Shown piece by piece: positions 17,273-24,881 of a stretch of DNA of 34,945 bases. A model generated the notes under the pieces. The model worked only from the letters and a program-made list of their open reading frames with translations, searched no databases and was not told the origin of the DNA. The stretch covers positions 1 through 34,945 of the forward strand of contig LNQR01000089.1 of the NCBI GenBank assembly GCA_001541255.1. The letters run 5' to 3'. The translations under genes were made by a program, and so were the position numbers. The DNA is from Candidatus Magnetominusculus xianensis (GTDB lineage: Bacteria; Nitrospirota; Thermodesulfovibrionia; Thermodesulfovibrionales; Magnetobacteriaceae). Within the stretch, counting starts at the first letter, position 1. The number at the start of each line of letters is the position of its first letter.

Positions 17273-17874
17273 AGAATTTGATGGCAGGGGGGCGCTCACG
17301 CCTCGAAAAACGTGTAAAGAAAAAATCAAAGGCCGCAGAAGATGCGGCAGTGGCAGCACCTGTAGAAAAATCTGAGCCGCAGGAAACTCTGACACAGCAG
17401 CCTGTTGTGGAGAATATCTCCGTGACCACCGTGCAGCCAGCACCTCAAGTTGATGAACCGGCTGAACAGGCTCTACAAATACCTGATAAGCCGCCTGTTG
17501 AACCGCTGCCACAGGTTGAACCGGAAGTCCCTCCTTCTAACTCCTTCTCGCAGGACAACCTAACCCCGCAAATGCGTGACAGCCTTCGGATACTCTTAAA
17601 TAGCAACATCACACTGGAGTGTCTGCAGGCCATTGAGTCAATGTCCAATAAGAATAAAGATTTTATGGCCGCGTTTCTTAAATTAGGACCACAGTCGATG
17701 GAGGTCTTTTGCAATATCGCCAAAGACGAAGACTATGTTATTACAACGAAGATAAAACTCATCGCGCTGCTAAACAGGGTAAGCCGCAACGAGATAGTAC
17801 ACAAACTTTTAAGGCGCGTTGGGGCGGCAATTGAGGCATTGCGCCGTCTTAAGGAACTATTATTGCTGCAGTAA
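17257..17874 (+). CDS. Putative ParA partner: basic N-terminus, Pro/Glu linker, helical C-terminus
   Basis: 205 aa; no family recognised. Three regions are visible: a lysine/arginine-rich N-terminus (1-27), an Ala/Pro/Glu/Gln-rich, probably disordered linker (about 28-100), and a hydrophobic helical domain (about 104-205) ending in leucine-rich AIEALRRLKELLLLQ. The TTG at 17257 is chosen because AGGAGG lies ten bases upstream and it gives translational coupling with parA. An ATG at 17281 would remove eight residues. Small partners of orphan ParA ATPases often use a basic N-terminal segment to stimulate ATP hydrolysis and a second domain to bind cargo. That analogy is inference. Confidence 0.6.
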   Translation: MSNKIKNLMAGGRSRLEKRVKKKSKAAEDAAVAAPVEKSEPQETLTQQPVVENISVTTVQPAPQVDEPAEQALQIPDKPPVEPLPQVEPEVPPSNSFSQDNLTPQMRDSLRILLNSNITLECLQAIESMSNKNKDFMAAFLKLGPQSMEVFCNIAKDEDYVITTKIKLIALLNRVSRNEIVHKLLRRVGAAIEALRRLKELLLLQ

Positions 17875-17883
17875 ACGCACACT

Positions 17884-18819
17884 ATGGCAGTTGAGTTTCA
17901 TGTAACCAGCGATGAAAAAGGGCAGAGACTTGATGTGTATCTTGCGTTAAAAACTGCTCTGACGCGCTCTCAAATAAATAAACTCATCAAAGACACCCAT
18001 GTCTCACTAAACGGTCAGCCCGTAAGACACGGCTGTAAAATACGCGCCGGAGACATAGCAGTAGTGGATTTTCAACCGCAGGAAGACACTGAACTAACAC
18101 CACAGGCAATACAAATCGATGTACACTATGAGGACAAACATCTGATAGTTGTGGACAAGCCCCCCGGTATGCCCATGTATCCAGGTGCTGGACACCGGGA
18201 TGGTACGCTGATGAATGCTGTAAAATGGAAGACTTCGGCCCTGGCCTCTGTTGGAGGGCCTTTACGCCCTGGCGTTGTCCATCGAATAGACAAAGACACA
18301 TCCGGTCTTGTTGTCATAGCCCTTGATGACACATCCTACTACAGCCTCGTCGAACAGTTTAAGTGCCGGAGCATTAAAAGAAGATACCTTGCCCTGATTT
18401 ATGGCTCTATGAGTGCGCCTCAAGGACAGATAACACTGCCGATAGGACGCTCTAAATCAGACAGAAAGAAGATGTCCACAGTATCAAACCGGTACAAACC
18501 GGCTGTTACGAACTGGCAGACACTGAAGACATTCAAAGGGGCGTCACTTGTGGAGGCAGTTCTGTCTACCGGCAGGACACACCAGATAAGGGTGCATTTC
18601 TCAGCAGCCGGGCACCCAGTACTTGGAGACACTACCTATGGCCTGAAGACATGTGTCACGCGCGCAAAGCTTCCAGTCCCGCGACAAATGCTCCATGCCG
18701 CCGTGCTTGGATTTGTACATCCGGTTACGGGGCAGCATCTTGAGTTTGCCAGCCAGCTGCCTGCCGATATGGTGCATATCTGTTCCCTTCTTGAGGCGGA
18801 ATGTTATAATACAAAATGA
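17884..18819 (+). CDS. RluA/RluD-family pseudouridine synthase
   Basis: 311 aa. An N-terminal S4 RNA-binding domain (about 12-65, RLDVYLALKTALTRSQINKLI) is followed by the RluA catalytic domain. Seen: VVDKPPGMPMYP, the catalytic Asp136 within HRIDKDTSGL (133-141), LIYGSM, and TGRTHQIRVHFSAAGHPVLG near 225. The S4 plus catalytic layout and length fit RluD, which modifies helix 69 of 23S rRNA, but the subgroup cannot be assigned by eye, so no symbol is given. It starts nine bases after the ParA-partner gene and ends with an ATGA overlap into a small Cys-rich gene. Confidence 0.9.
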   Translation: MAVEFHVTSDEKGQRLDVYLALKTALTRSQINKLIKDTHVSLNGQPVRHGCKIRAGDIAVVDFQPQEDTELTPQAIQIDVHYEDKHLIVVDKPPGMPMYPGAGHRDGTLMNAVKWKTSALASVGGPLRPGVVHRIDKDTSGLVVIALDDTSYYSLVEQFKCRSIKRRYLALIYGSMSAPQGQITLPIGRSKSDRKKMSTVSNRYKPAVTNWQTLKTFKGASLVEAVLSTGRTHQIRVHFSAAGHPVLGDTTYGLKTCVTRAKLPVPRQMLHAAVLGFVHPVTGQHLEFASQLPADMVHICSLLEAECYNTK

Positions 18820-18971
18820 CTGCGGTAAAAAAAGAATCAGCCAGGCATCTAAAAAAACACACGAGGCCCCAGCTCAGAGAGGAAAAGGCCGTCTGCATAA
18901 ACAAGGACTGCAAGCTGAGAAAAGGTGGCTGCAAGGGTTTTGAAGGCTGCCCCGGCTATAAAACAATATAA
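18816..18971 (+). CDS. 51-residue cysteine-rich protein, possible zinc knuckle
   Basis: Small gene whose ATG overlaps the stop of the pseudouridine synthase (ATGA) and which ends 25 bases before pncC. The first 25 residues are very basic. The C-terminal half carries four cysteines in the order C-x4-C-x6-C-x5-C (CINKDCKLRKGGCKGFEGC), ending in PGYK. The spacing, coupling to an RNA-modifying enzyme and basic N-terminus make an RNA- or zinc-binding role plausible, but I do not recognise a characterised family. There is no separate ribosome-binding site, so it would depend on coupling. Confidence 0.55.
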   Translation: MTAVKKESARHLKKHTRPQLREEKAVCINKDCKLRKGGCKGFEGCPGYKTI

Positions 18972-18996
18972 CATAAAACTATTTAAGGAGCCCCAT

Positions 18997-19524
18997 ATGC
19001 TGCTTGATGTTGGAAAGGACGAAATCGAAGCCCTATGTACCCTCACGCAGGGAGTTGTTGAGGCCGCAGCCACAAGGTCATTATTAATAGCAACTGCGGA
19101 GTCGTGTACGGGTGGTATGATAGCGGGATTTATAACTTCCGTGCCGGGAAGTTCTCAGGTATTTTGCGGCGGGGCAGTAACTTACAGCAATGCGCTTAAG
19201 GAGAAATTCTTGGGGGTATCGCCGGAGACGCTTACCGTTTACGGGGCAGTAAGCAGTCAGACAGCGCTTGAAATGGCAGCAGGGATAAGGGAGGCAGCAG
19301 CCGCAGACTTTGGCCTTGCAGTAACAGGGATAGCCGGGCCAACCGGAGGCACACCAGATAAACCCGTGGGGCTTGTATATCTATCGCTTAAGGGACCCGG
19401 TCAGACAGAGCATGTCATAGAATGCCGCTTTGACGGCAGCCGCGATAGAATCAGGTTTGACTCTGCAAGGAAGGCTGTCGGTCTGCTCTATGATGCTGTA
19501 ATGAGTTACGAGAGAATTAAGTAA
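18997..19524 (+). CDS. pncC: Nicotinamide-nucleotide amidohydrolase (CinA C-terminal domain)
   Basis: 175 aa, a stand-alone CinA_C domain. It deamidates NMN to nicotinate mononucleotide in pyridine-nucleotide recycling. Seen: TAESCTGGMIAGFITSVPGSS (with the catalytic Ser-Cys-Thr-Gly region), GGAVTYSNALKEKFLGV, GAVSSQTALEMA and AVTGIAGPTGGTPDKPVG, all diagnostic. ATG at 18997 has AAGGAG six bases upstream. A longer in-frame start at 18925 lies inside the Cys-rich gene and adds 24 residues without family match, so I rejected it. There is no fused CinA N-terminal domain, as in most PncC proteins. Confidence 0.9.
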   Translation: MLLDVGKDEIEALCTLTQGVVEAAATRSLLIATAESCTGGMIAGFITSVPGSSQVFCGGAVTYSNALKEKFLGVSPETLTVYGAVSSQTALEMAAGIREAAAADFGLAVTGIAGPTGGTPDKPVGLVYLSLKGPGQTEHVIECRFDGSRDRIRFDSARKAVGLLYDAVMSYERIK

Positions 19525-19699
19525 TACTTCCTGGTATGGAGTGCAGTACATATATATGGAGTGCAATACCATTTGTTGTCAAATAGTAAATCGTTTAACC
19601 ACTTGTAATATAAGGATAATGTTAATGGCATAGAAATTGCGCTGTTATAGTTATTATGTATTGCAGACTACACAGCGCCGTACCGATTGGAAGTGTAAC

Positions 19700-20338
19700 A
19701 TGTACCTGAAAGTTGTGCGTGTCGGGCGGCCAGCATCCGGCACTAAGATTATCTCCTCTGCCCATGATGTATATAATATTTTGCATTTTATATCAAAAGA
19801 GGACAGGGAAAACCTATTTGCCATTCACCTCGACACTCAAAACAGGTTTCTCGGCAAAGAAATCCTTGCAAAAGGCTCACTGAACATATGTGCCATAACG
19901 CTTCGAGAAGTCTTTAAGACCGCCTGTCTGAACAATACCTCTGCAATTATCCTGGTTCATAACCACACGGGCGGCAGGGCAGCTCCAAGCGAGGACGATT
20001 TTCTGCTCACAGACAGGGTAAAGGCCTTTGCAAATCAAATAAATATTAAAATCCTCGACCATCTCATAATTGGTGACGGCGAGATATACAGCATAGAAAG
20101 CAGGGTACGTTTTATCATTCCCTCCAAACGCCACACGATTGAAAAGCTCTTCACAAAAGTTTTAAAAGATGACAGATGTATTGAGGCCATAAACCGTTTG
20201 AACATAGAGGTCTATGATTGCAGTCTCTGCATATATGACAAAAAAGACGGATATGGGTATCTGTACATGAGCAAGGACGACAACGTCAGGATTATTTTTG
20301 ACACTAACTATAAAACACTGGGCGTAGAGGAAGATTAA
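19700..20338 (+). CDS. RadC-like JAMM (MPN+) domain protein lacking the helix-hairpin-helix
   Basis: 212 aa. The JAMM core of the RadC family is complete: HNH (87-89), then seven residues, Ser97, two residues and Asp100 (HxHx7SxxD), embedded in GSLNICAITLREVFKTACLNNTSAIILVHNH and followed by ILDHLIIGDGEIYS. The usual HNHPSGD reads HNHTGGR here. The N-terminal helix-hairpin-helix of classic RadC is missing. About 70 extra C-terminal residues with no recognised match follow the JAMM domain. ATG at 19700 is chosen; an in-frame TTG/ATG further up adds unconserved residues. RadC family function is unsettled; many copies sit in mobile or defence regions. Confidence 0.8.
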   Translation: MYLKVVRVGRPASGTKIISSAHDVYNILHFISKEDRENLFAIHLDTQNRFLGKEILAKGSLNICAITLREVFKTACLNNTSAIILVHNHTGGRAAPSEDDFLLTDRVKAFANQINIKILDHLIIGDGEIYSIESRVRFIIPSKRHTIEKLFTKVLKDDRCIEAINRLNIEVYDCSLCIYDKKDGYGYLYMSKDDNVRIIFDTNYKTLGVEED

Positions 20339-20463
20339 GGTTTCATTTTTCGTCTTTCGTCCAAGTCCTGAGTCCAGGGACCAGACCCGAATCTATGACA
20401 GAACTGTGTGAAAATGCTACAATTGTAGATTAGCGGGTAAATTGGAGCCAGGAGGGACAACAG

Positions 20464-21534
20464 ATGAGCGGTAAGACATATGAAATAGGTGTAATCAGCG
20501 GTGACGGCACAGGGCCAGAGGTCATAAAGGAGAGCATTAAGGTGTTAAAGGCTGCCGCTGCCAGATTCGGATTCAAGCTGAACTTTACGGACTATGACTT
20601 TAACGGTACAAGGTATTTAAGAACCGGGGAGACGCTGCCAGAAGGTGCGCTAGATGAACTGAAAAGACACAAGGCGCTGCTCCTGGGGGCAATCGGACAC
20701 CCAGGCGTTAAGCCCGGCATTCTCGAAAAGGGAATCCTGCTCAGGCTGCGCTTTGAGCTTGATATGTATATTAACCTCAGACCTGTAAGGCTATACCCGG
20801 GCGTTGAGTGTCCGCTGAAAGACAAGGGACCGGAGGACATAGACTTTGTCGTTGTAAGAGAAAACACCGAGGGGTTATATGCCGGAGCTGGCGGGTTTCT
20901 CAAAAAAGGGACAAAGGACGAGGTTGCTACGCAGGAATCCATTAACACGAGAAAAGGCGTGGAGCGCTGCATCAGATACGCATTCGACTATACGGCAAGG
21001 CGCAACAAGGGTAATAAACTCACACTCTCCGGCAAGACAAACGTGCTAACATATGCCTTTGATTTGTGGGAGCGGGTATTTTATGAAGTGGCAAAGGACT
21101 ACCCCGGTATCAAGCCGGACTATGCCCATGTCGATGCCACAACGATGTGGTTTGTCAAGAATCCCGAGTGGTTTGATGTCATAGTTACAGACAATATGTT
21201 TGGGGATATAATAACCGACCTTGGGGCGATGATTCAAGGCGGGATGGGGATAGCCACCGGGGGCAATATCAACCCTGATGGTACATCAATGTTTGAGCCA
21301 ATAGGGGGTTCAGCGCCGAAGTATACCGGTCAAAACGTTATCAATCCGCTGGCGGCCATATGTGCCGGGGCAATGATGCTTGAGCATCTTGGTGAGACAG
21401 AAGCGGGTAAGACAATAGAAAAATCCGTTATGGAAGTTACCGCAAAGCACATCAAAAATCTTGCAGCAGGGCACATGGGAATGGGCACAACTGAAGTAGG
21501 CGACCTTGTTGCAGACTACACGGCCAAAATCTGA
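20464..21534 (+). CDS. leuB: 3-isopropylmalate dehydrogenase
   Basis: 356 aa. Oxidative decarboxylation of 3-isopropylmalate in leucine synthesis, NAD-dependent. Seen: [12 protein letters not shown] (5-20 region), [37 protein letters not shown] (substrate loop with paired Arg), [51 protein letters not shown] with the catalytic Asp residues, and [17 protein letters not shown]. The broader family includes tartrate and isocitrate/homoisocitrate dehydrogenases, but the NMFGDIITD and EKG..LR segments fit the LeuB group. AGGAGG lies upstream of the ATG. No other leu gene is in the window. A perfect 16-bp hairpin follows the stop. Confidence 0.85.
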   Translation: MSGKTYEIGVISGDGTGPEVIKESIKVLKAAAARFGFKLNFTDYDFNGTRYLRTGETLPEGALDELKRHKALLLGAIGHPGVKPGILEKGILLRLRFELDMYINLRPVRLYPGVECPLKDKGPEDIDFVVVRENTEGLYAGAGGFLKKGTKDEVATQESINTRKGVERCIRYAFDYTARRNKGNKLTLSGKTNVLTYAFDLWERVFYEVAKDYPGIKPDYAHVDATTMWFVKNPEWFDVIVTDNMFGDIITDLGAMIQGGMGIATGGNINPDGTSMFEPIGGSAPKYTGQNVINPLAAICAGAMMLEHLGETEAGKTIEKSVMEVTAKHIKNLAAGHMGMGTTEVGDLVADYTAKI

Positions 21535-21544
21535 CCAAGATACA

Positions 21545-21587
21545 CCCGTGACATCATCGATGCCTTGACTGTCGATGATGTCACGGG
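21545..21587 (+). terminator. Perfect 16-bp hairpin after leuB
   Basis: Left arm 21545-21560 (CCCGTGACATCATCGA), 11-base loop, right arm 21572-21587, no mismatches. It begins ten bases after the leuB stop. No T-run follows, so it is either a factor-assisted or processing structure, or a repeat, rather than a standard intrinsic terminator. Confidence 0.5.
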
Positions 21588-21706
21588 CAGTCCCAAGCAC
21601 CACACACGTATACTTCTGTTCAATTGAAAAAGACAACTATATAGGTTAAAATACTCACAGCTTTTCATGGCAGCCGCAAAAACAAACAGACAGGAGGTAT
21701 TTTATC

Positions 21707-21871
21707 GTGATTAGTGGTGTAGGCAGCGCAGTTCAGGCAGTCAATGACTACAATAAAAAAATAATGGCTGAGATTGCCCAGCAGTCAGCTCAGTCACCGA
21801 CAGTGATTAAGGAAATCCAACAAAACAGCAATCCCGAAGGTACAGGCAGTAAGATTAATATATACGTCTGA
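21707..21871 (+). CDS. 54-residue protein, function unknown
   Basis: GTG start with AGGAGG ten bases upstream (21692-21697). The sequence is hydrophilic and Ser/Gln/Asn-rich, with a predicted helical middle (residues about 8-40) and the end GSKINIYV, which looks like a defined C-terminal strand. There is no signal peptide or membrane segment and no recognised family. It is bounded upstream by the hairpin after leuB and downstream by a convergent M67 peptidase gene, so it is probably its own transcript. The excellent ribosome-binding site is the main support. Confidence 0.45.
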   Translation: MISGVGSAVQAVNDYNKKIMAEIAQQSAQSPTVIKEIQQNSNPEGTGSKINIYV

Positions 21872-21982
21872 CAAACGCTCAGGCGAGTGTGTACAACTTT
21901 TTTATTATAACTGATTTCGCTTCTGTGAAGAACTATTAGCAGAAGGGCATTCCAGTTTCATGGGCGAGGGCGAATGTTTACT

Positions 21983-22459
21983 CTATTCATGATGTTTTAG
22001 CCGACATTCGCTGAAATCCTTCTGGTTCCATTTAAAGCAGTTTATGCCGCTGATGCTTCTCTTGGTGAGCGATATGACAATTTGTGCAACCTCGGGAAAC
22101 TCTGGTTCGCCAAAGACGGTTTGCGCGGCCTTGTCCTCCTCAGAGAAAAATGCTGGATGGTCAGGATGGGAATGATAAAATGCGGCAAGGGTCTGACCGT
22201 TTTCTTTTATCAAGGCAAATACAGAGTCGGCTTCTTTCCTGTCAACTGTGTATGCTATGGAGGCAGTAAAAGGGTAACGCAGCGGGTCTTCCTTGTGAAG
22301 ATAGTTTTGAATGTTCTGAAAACGGCGCACCACCTGTCTCTCTTCACCATCTACGGTGCCGTTAATGATAACACCGCAGCATTCCTCAGGATATGCCTCC
22401 AGCGCGTGCCTGAATATCTCATCAAGGACAGTATTATGAATTACAAATGTATCTGTCAT
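21983..22459 (-). CDS. JAMM/M67 family metallopeptidase (Mov34/MPN/PAD-1-like)
   Basis: 158 aa with a complete JAMM zinc site: Glu in YPEECCG (25-26), HSH (96-98), seven residues, Ser106, two residues, Asp109. The CCGVIIN and FYHSHPDHPAFFSEEDK segments are typical of bacterial stand-alone M67 proteins that cleave small ubiquitin-like or sulfur-carrier proteins (as with CysO or ThiS/MoaD-type carriers). No carrier protein, E1-like enzyme or cysteine synthase is adjacent, so the substrate is unknown. It is transcribed alone on the minus strand, divergent from the TPR gene. Confidence 0.85.
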   Translation of the reverse strand: MTDTFVIHNTVLDEIFRHALEAYPEECCGVIINGTVDGEERQVVRRFQNIQNYLHKEDPLRYPFTASIAYTVDRKEADSVFALIKENGQTLAAFYHSHPDHPAFFSEEDKAAQTVFGEPEFPEVAQIVISLTKRSISGINCFKWNQKDFSECRLKHHE

Positions 22460-22666
22460 CGCTCAGTTGTTTATCAGCTGTCTTCCCCCTTTTTAAAACC
22501 TTAGTATGTTAGCATTTCTCTTATTAAAACACCAGTGCAGGATTATTCCCGAACTTATTTAAATGCTGTTCCTTTTGAACTAGGCAAGACATGTTTACTC
22601 TTGACTTTAACTCTGTATGATGTTTATTATTCTATAGTGGAAATGGTATGACACAGAGGTGATGTA

Positions 22667-22822
22667 ATGGTCTGTAATATTATGAAAATACATCATTTTA
22701 TTATGCCAATCAATAACTTATGCCAAAGACATATGACTAGGGACAAAGGGGGGCTGTCTGAGCAGATGCTCATGCCGCAGCTAACTGGTGTGCTTGCAGA
22801 TTTACTATGGGTGAAAACATGA
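22667..22822 (+). CDS. 51-residue leader ORF coupled to the TPR gene
   Basis: The ATG follows a strong GAGGTGAT ribosome-binding site (seven bases from GAGG to the ATG), and the stop overlaps the ATG of the TPR gene (ATGA at 22819-22822). The product is rich in Met (eight), His and Leu, with two cysteines; no family is recognised. It may be a true small protein, or a coupling leader that controls translation of the membrane TPR protein, which has no good ribosome-binding site of its own. It was found by reading the region before the TPR gene; no homology supports it. Confidence 0.4.
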   Translation: MVCNIMKIHHFIMPINNLCQRHMTRDKGGLSEQMLMPQLTGVLADLLWVKT

Positions 22823-23973
22823 GCATGTTGAGCGCGATGACTGATACAGAGACCTATACAATTATTGGAGCTGTATTAGGGCTGTTAGGATTTATAATAT
22901 CGTATTTGCAGTACCGGTCTAAGAAAAATAAAGAAATAGAAGCAATAATCATTAAGATTGAAAGCGCTGAAGATATCCATGATATTAATCCATTCAAGGC
23001 GCTGGATATATACTCGGAAGTCATATACACCCTGTCACCGGATAAACACCCCCCGCTATACGCACGAATAAGACATGGCGAAGGGGCTTGTTATTACACG
23101 TTGTCATCAATAAATAACAAGGAAGACAACCTCAGACGCGCGATAACTGCATATGAGGAGGCGCTGAAAATAAGAACAATTGAAAAATATCCTTTGGACT
23201 ATGCGGCGACTCAAAATAGTCTTGGCAACGCGTATTCTGTCCTTTCGCAAATACGCGACAAAGAGGAGATTTTGCACCTTGCTGTCAGGGCATATTTGGA
23301 GGCCCTTATAATACGAACCGCTGACAAATTTCCTATGGAGCACGCTGCGACACAAAATAATCTTGGCAATGCGTATCAGAGCCTGTCAGAGGTACGGGAA
23401 AAAGATAAAGAAGACAAATTAACCCTTGCAATCAGGGCATACGAGGAGGCCCTTGTACTACGAACCGAAGACGAACATCCAGTGGAATATGCGGTAACAC
23501 AGAATAATCTTGGAAACGCATACGTTAGCCTGTCACAGGTACGGACACAGGTGCAGGATAAGGAGAAAAACCTGGAACTTGCAATTGAGGCTTATAATGA
23601 AGCGCTGAAAATAAGAACCATCGGGAAATATCCTGTGGAGTATGCAAGGACTCAAAACAGTCTTGGACTTGCCTACAGGAACATGTCACAAGTGCGTGAT
23701 AGGGAGTATAACTTAGACCTGGCGATTGAGGCATACACAGAGGCTCTGAAAATAAGAACCGCCGATGAATTTCCTCTTGAGTACGCGGCAACGCAAAACA
23801 ATCTTGGAGCTGCTTACAGGAACCTGTCAAATCTCAGGGACAAAGAAGAAAACCTATCTATGGCAGTTAAGGCATACGAGGAAGCGTTGAGTATTTATCA
23901 GCAATATGACTATCCCCATTTGTATGAACTTGTAATGGCAAACCTTGATAAGGCCGTGAAGATGCTCCAGTAA
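22819..23973 (+). CDS. Membrane-anchored tetratricopeptide-repeat protein
   Basis: 384 aa from ATG 22819 (an alternative ATG is at 22807). One N-terminal membrane segment (about 13-32, IIGAVLGLLGFIISYL), then a basic RSKKNKE stop-transfer, then seven or so long TPR units of about 45-50 residues. Their consensus contains AYEEALKIRT..., P.EYA.TQNNLGNAY..LS and a variable acidic/basic linker with DKEENL. The repeats are strongly alike at DNA level, so they probably expanded recently. Such arrays bind proteins; the repeats should face the cytoplasm. No enzyme domain is present. The likely partner is unknown. Confidence 0.85.
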   Translation: MSMLSAMTDTETYTIIGAVLGLLGFIISYLQYRSKKNKEIEAIIIKIESAEDIHDINPFKALDIYSEVIYTLSPDKHPPLYARIRHGEGACYYTLSSINNKEDNLRRAITAYEEALKIRTIEKYPLDYAATQNSLGNAYSVLSQIRDKEEILHLAVRAYLEALIIRTADKFPMEHAATQNNLGNAYQSLSEVREKDKEDKLTLAIRAYEEALVLRTEDEHPVEYAVTQNNLGNAYVSLSQVRTQVQDKEKNLELAIEAYNEALKIRTIGKYPVEYARTQNSLGLAYRNMSQVRDREYNLDLAIEAYTEALKIRTADEFPLEYAATQNNLGAAYRNLSNLRDKEENLSMAVKAYEEALSIYQQYDYPHLYELVMANLDKAVKMLQ

Positions 23974-23996
23974 GGGCCCGTAATAAAATAACCATG

Positions 23997-24041
23997 ACAG
24001 TAGCAGTCATCCTTCGACAGGCTCAGAATGATTCCTACTGT
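23997..24041. repeat. Imperfect inverted repeat with a dispersed-repeat-like core
   Basis: ACAGTAG (23997-24003) pairs with CTACTGT (24035-24041). The interior, TCATCCTTCGACAGGCTCAG and following (24007-24031), has its own TCAT/ATGA ends. This core resembles a short repeat seen scattered between genes in many bacteria. It lies just after the TPR gene and could also act as its 3' hairpin. Confidence 0.45.
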
Positions 24042-24068
24042 TCCTGCTAAAATGCAGGCGTATGCTCC

Positions 24069-24154
24069 ATCGTTTTGTCTATATTGGCCTTGCCCGCCCT
24101 CAATAAACATGCGGGCTTACAGGCGGTCATCGGAGTAAACATAGACAAAATGAT
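24069..24154. repeat. MITE-like element: 14-bp inverted ends around an inner hairpin
   Basis: Terminal arms ATCGTTTTGTCTAT (24069-24082) and its complement at 24141-24154 match at 13 of 14 bases. Between them is a perfect GCCCGC/GCGGGC hairpin (24103-24127 region). The total is 86 bp, without coding capacity. This nested structure suggests a small non-autonomous element or a cruciform-forming repeat. Confidence 0.4.
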
Positions 24155-24232
24155 ACATTTTGCCTATTGTGACGGTTAACGAAAATATCTAAATAAATAT
24201 AGCCTTTGTTGTCTATCCATGTCGAATATTAA

Positions 24233-24795
24233 TTAAGGTAACTTTAAGGTAGCTTTGTTCAGACTGTCAATAAACGTTTCAAACGCAGATATAGCTCTTC
24301 TGGCATAGTCTTTATTAGCAAACACAGGAGGCACTGTATTATGATCTACGATATGATTTAGAGGGGAAATATGTACTATTTTATGTCTATAAATTATGTT
24401 AGTTTTAATCTGCTCCAATAAAATATTGCTTACGTTTAAGGTGTTACCAAATACTATGTTATAACCTTTATTGTAAGCTTTTTTACATCTTTCGTAGCTT
24501 TGGAAGTTAATTTTTCCTTTTTTGATAAGCTTTTTAAGCGGTGTAATACCTTCAGCACGAGCTTCTGTTCTAATTGTTTCAGCCTCTTCATTATCAATAT
24601 TACAAGTTGAAAAGAGCTTATCAATATTTACCATTTTCCCTTCATTTTCCAACTCTATAAATCGCTTTTTACAGTATGCCTCAAAACCAGTCACAAGCAT
24701 CACTACGATGAAATTTGTAATAACCGCTGAAGGTTTATTATATCTAGGCCATCGGGTTGAGCTACACTTTCACTTGAGTCGTCTTCTAATTCCAT
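24233..24795 (-). pseudogene. HEPN-domain gene with an apparent N-terminal frameshift
   Basis: The main frame (24233-24703, up to 157 codons from a GTG) holds a HEPN domain with RHKIVH (Arg106 to His111, Rx4H) and the helix LVTGFEAYCKKRF. The same frame stays open upstream to 24769 and encodes RWPRYNKPSAVITNFIVV, which looks like the natural start of this helix but has no start codon. The only good ATG (24795) is in another frame and encodes 30 residues, stopping at a TAG that overlaps the GTG (TAGTG). So either the gene is frameshifted between 24703 and 24769, or a leader peptide is coupled to a shortened HEPN protein. The catalytic motif is intact. It is AT-rich, and lies beside hicAB. Confidence 0.6.
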
Positions 24796-24820
24796 TTTCT
24801 ACCTAGTCATGATTTTAATT

Positions 24821-24840
24821 CTGAGAATAAGTATTCTCAG
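24821..24840. promoter_or_regulatory. Palindromic operator before the HEPN gene
   Basis: Perfect 9-bp arms, CTGAGAATA and TATTCTCAG, with a 2-base centre. It lies between the predicted transcription start (about 24846) and the ATG at 24795 on the minus strand, where a bound repressor would block transcription. No regulator gene is adjacent except hicA/hicB. Confidence 0.5.
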
Positions 24841-24852
24841 CGAACTATATAC

Positions 24853-24881
24853 ATTATAATCAACATCAAGTATTTTTGCAA
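24853..24881 (-). promoter_or_regulatory. Sigma-70-type promoter of the second HEPN gene
   Basis: On the minus strand, TTGCAA (24876-24881), 17-base spacer, and a perfect TATAAT (24853-24858). The predicted start site lies just before the palindrome at 24821-24840. Confidence 0.5.

Noticed and set aside
16505..17874. ParA plus downstream protein as a plasmid partition system
   Set aside because: No ParB helix-turn-helix or CTPase motifs in the partner, no parS-like repeats and no replication gene; flanking genes are chromosomal housekeeping.
18925..18996. Upstream in-frame start for pncC
   Set aside because: It lies inside the Cys-rich gene and has no ribosome-binding site, while the ATG at 18997 has AAGGAG and the family N-terminus.
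20340..20463. Possible hairpin before leuB (GTCC...GGAC)
   Set aside because: Arms are only four to five bases and imperfect; no attenuator-like leader peptide with Leu codons is visible.
23140..23900. Regular DNA repeats that could suggest a CRISPR-like or tandem-repeat array
   Set aside because: They are in frame, about 140-150 bases long, and encode TPR units. There are no short identical repeats with unique spacers.
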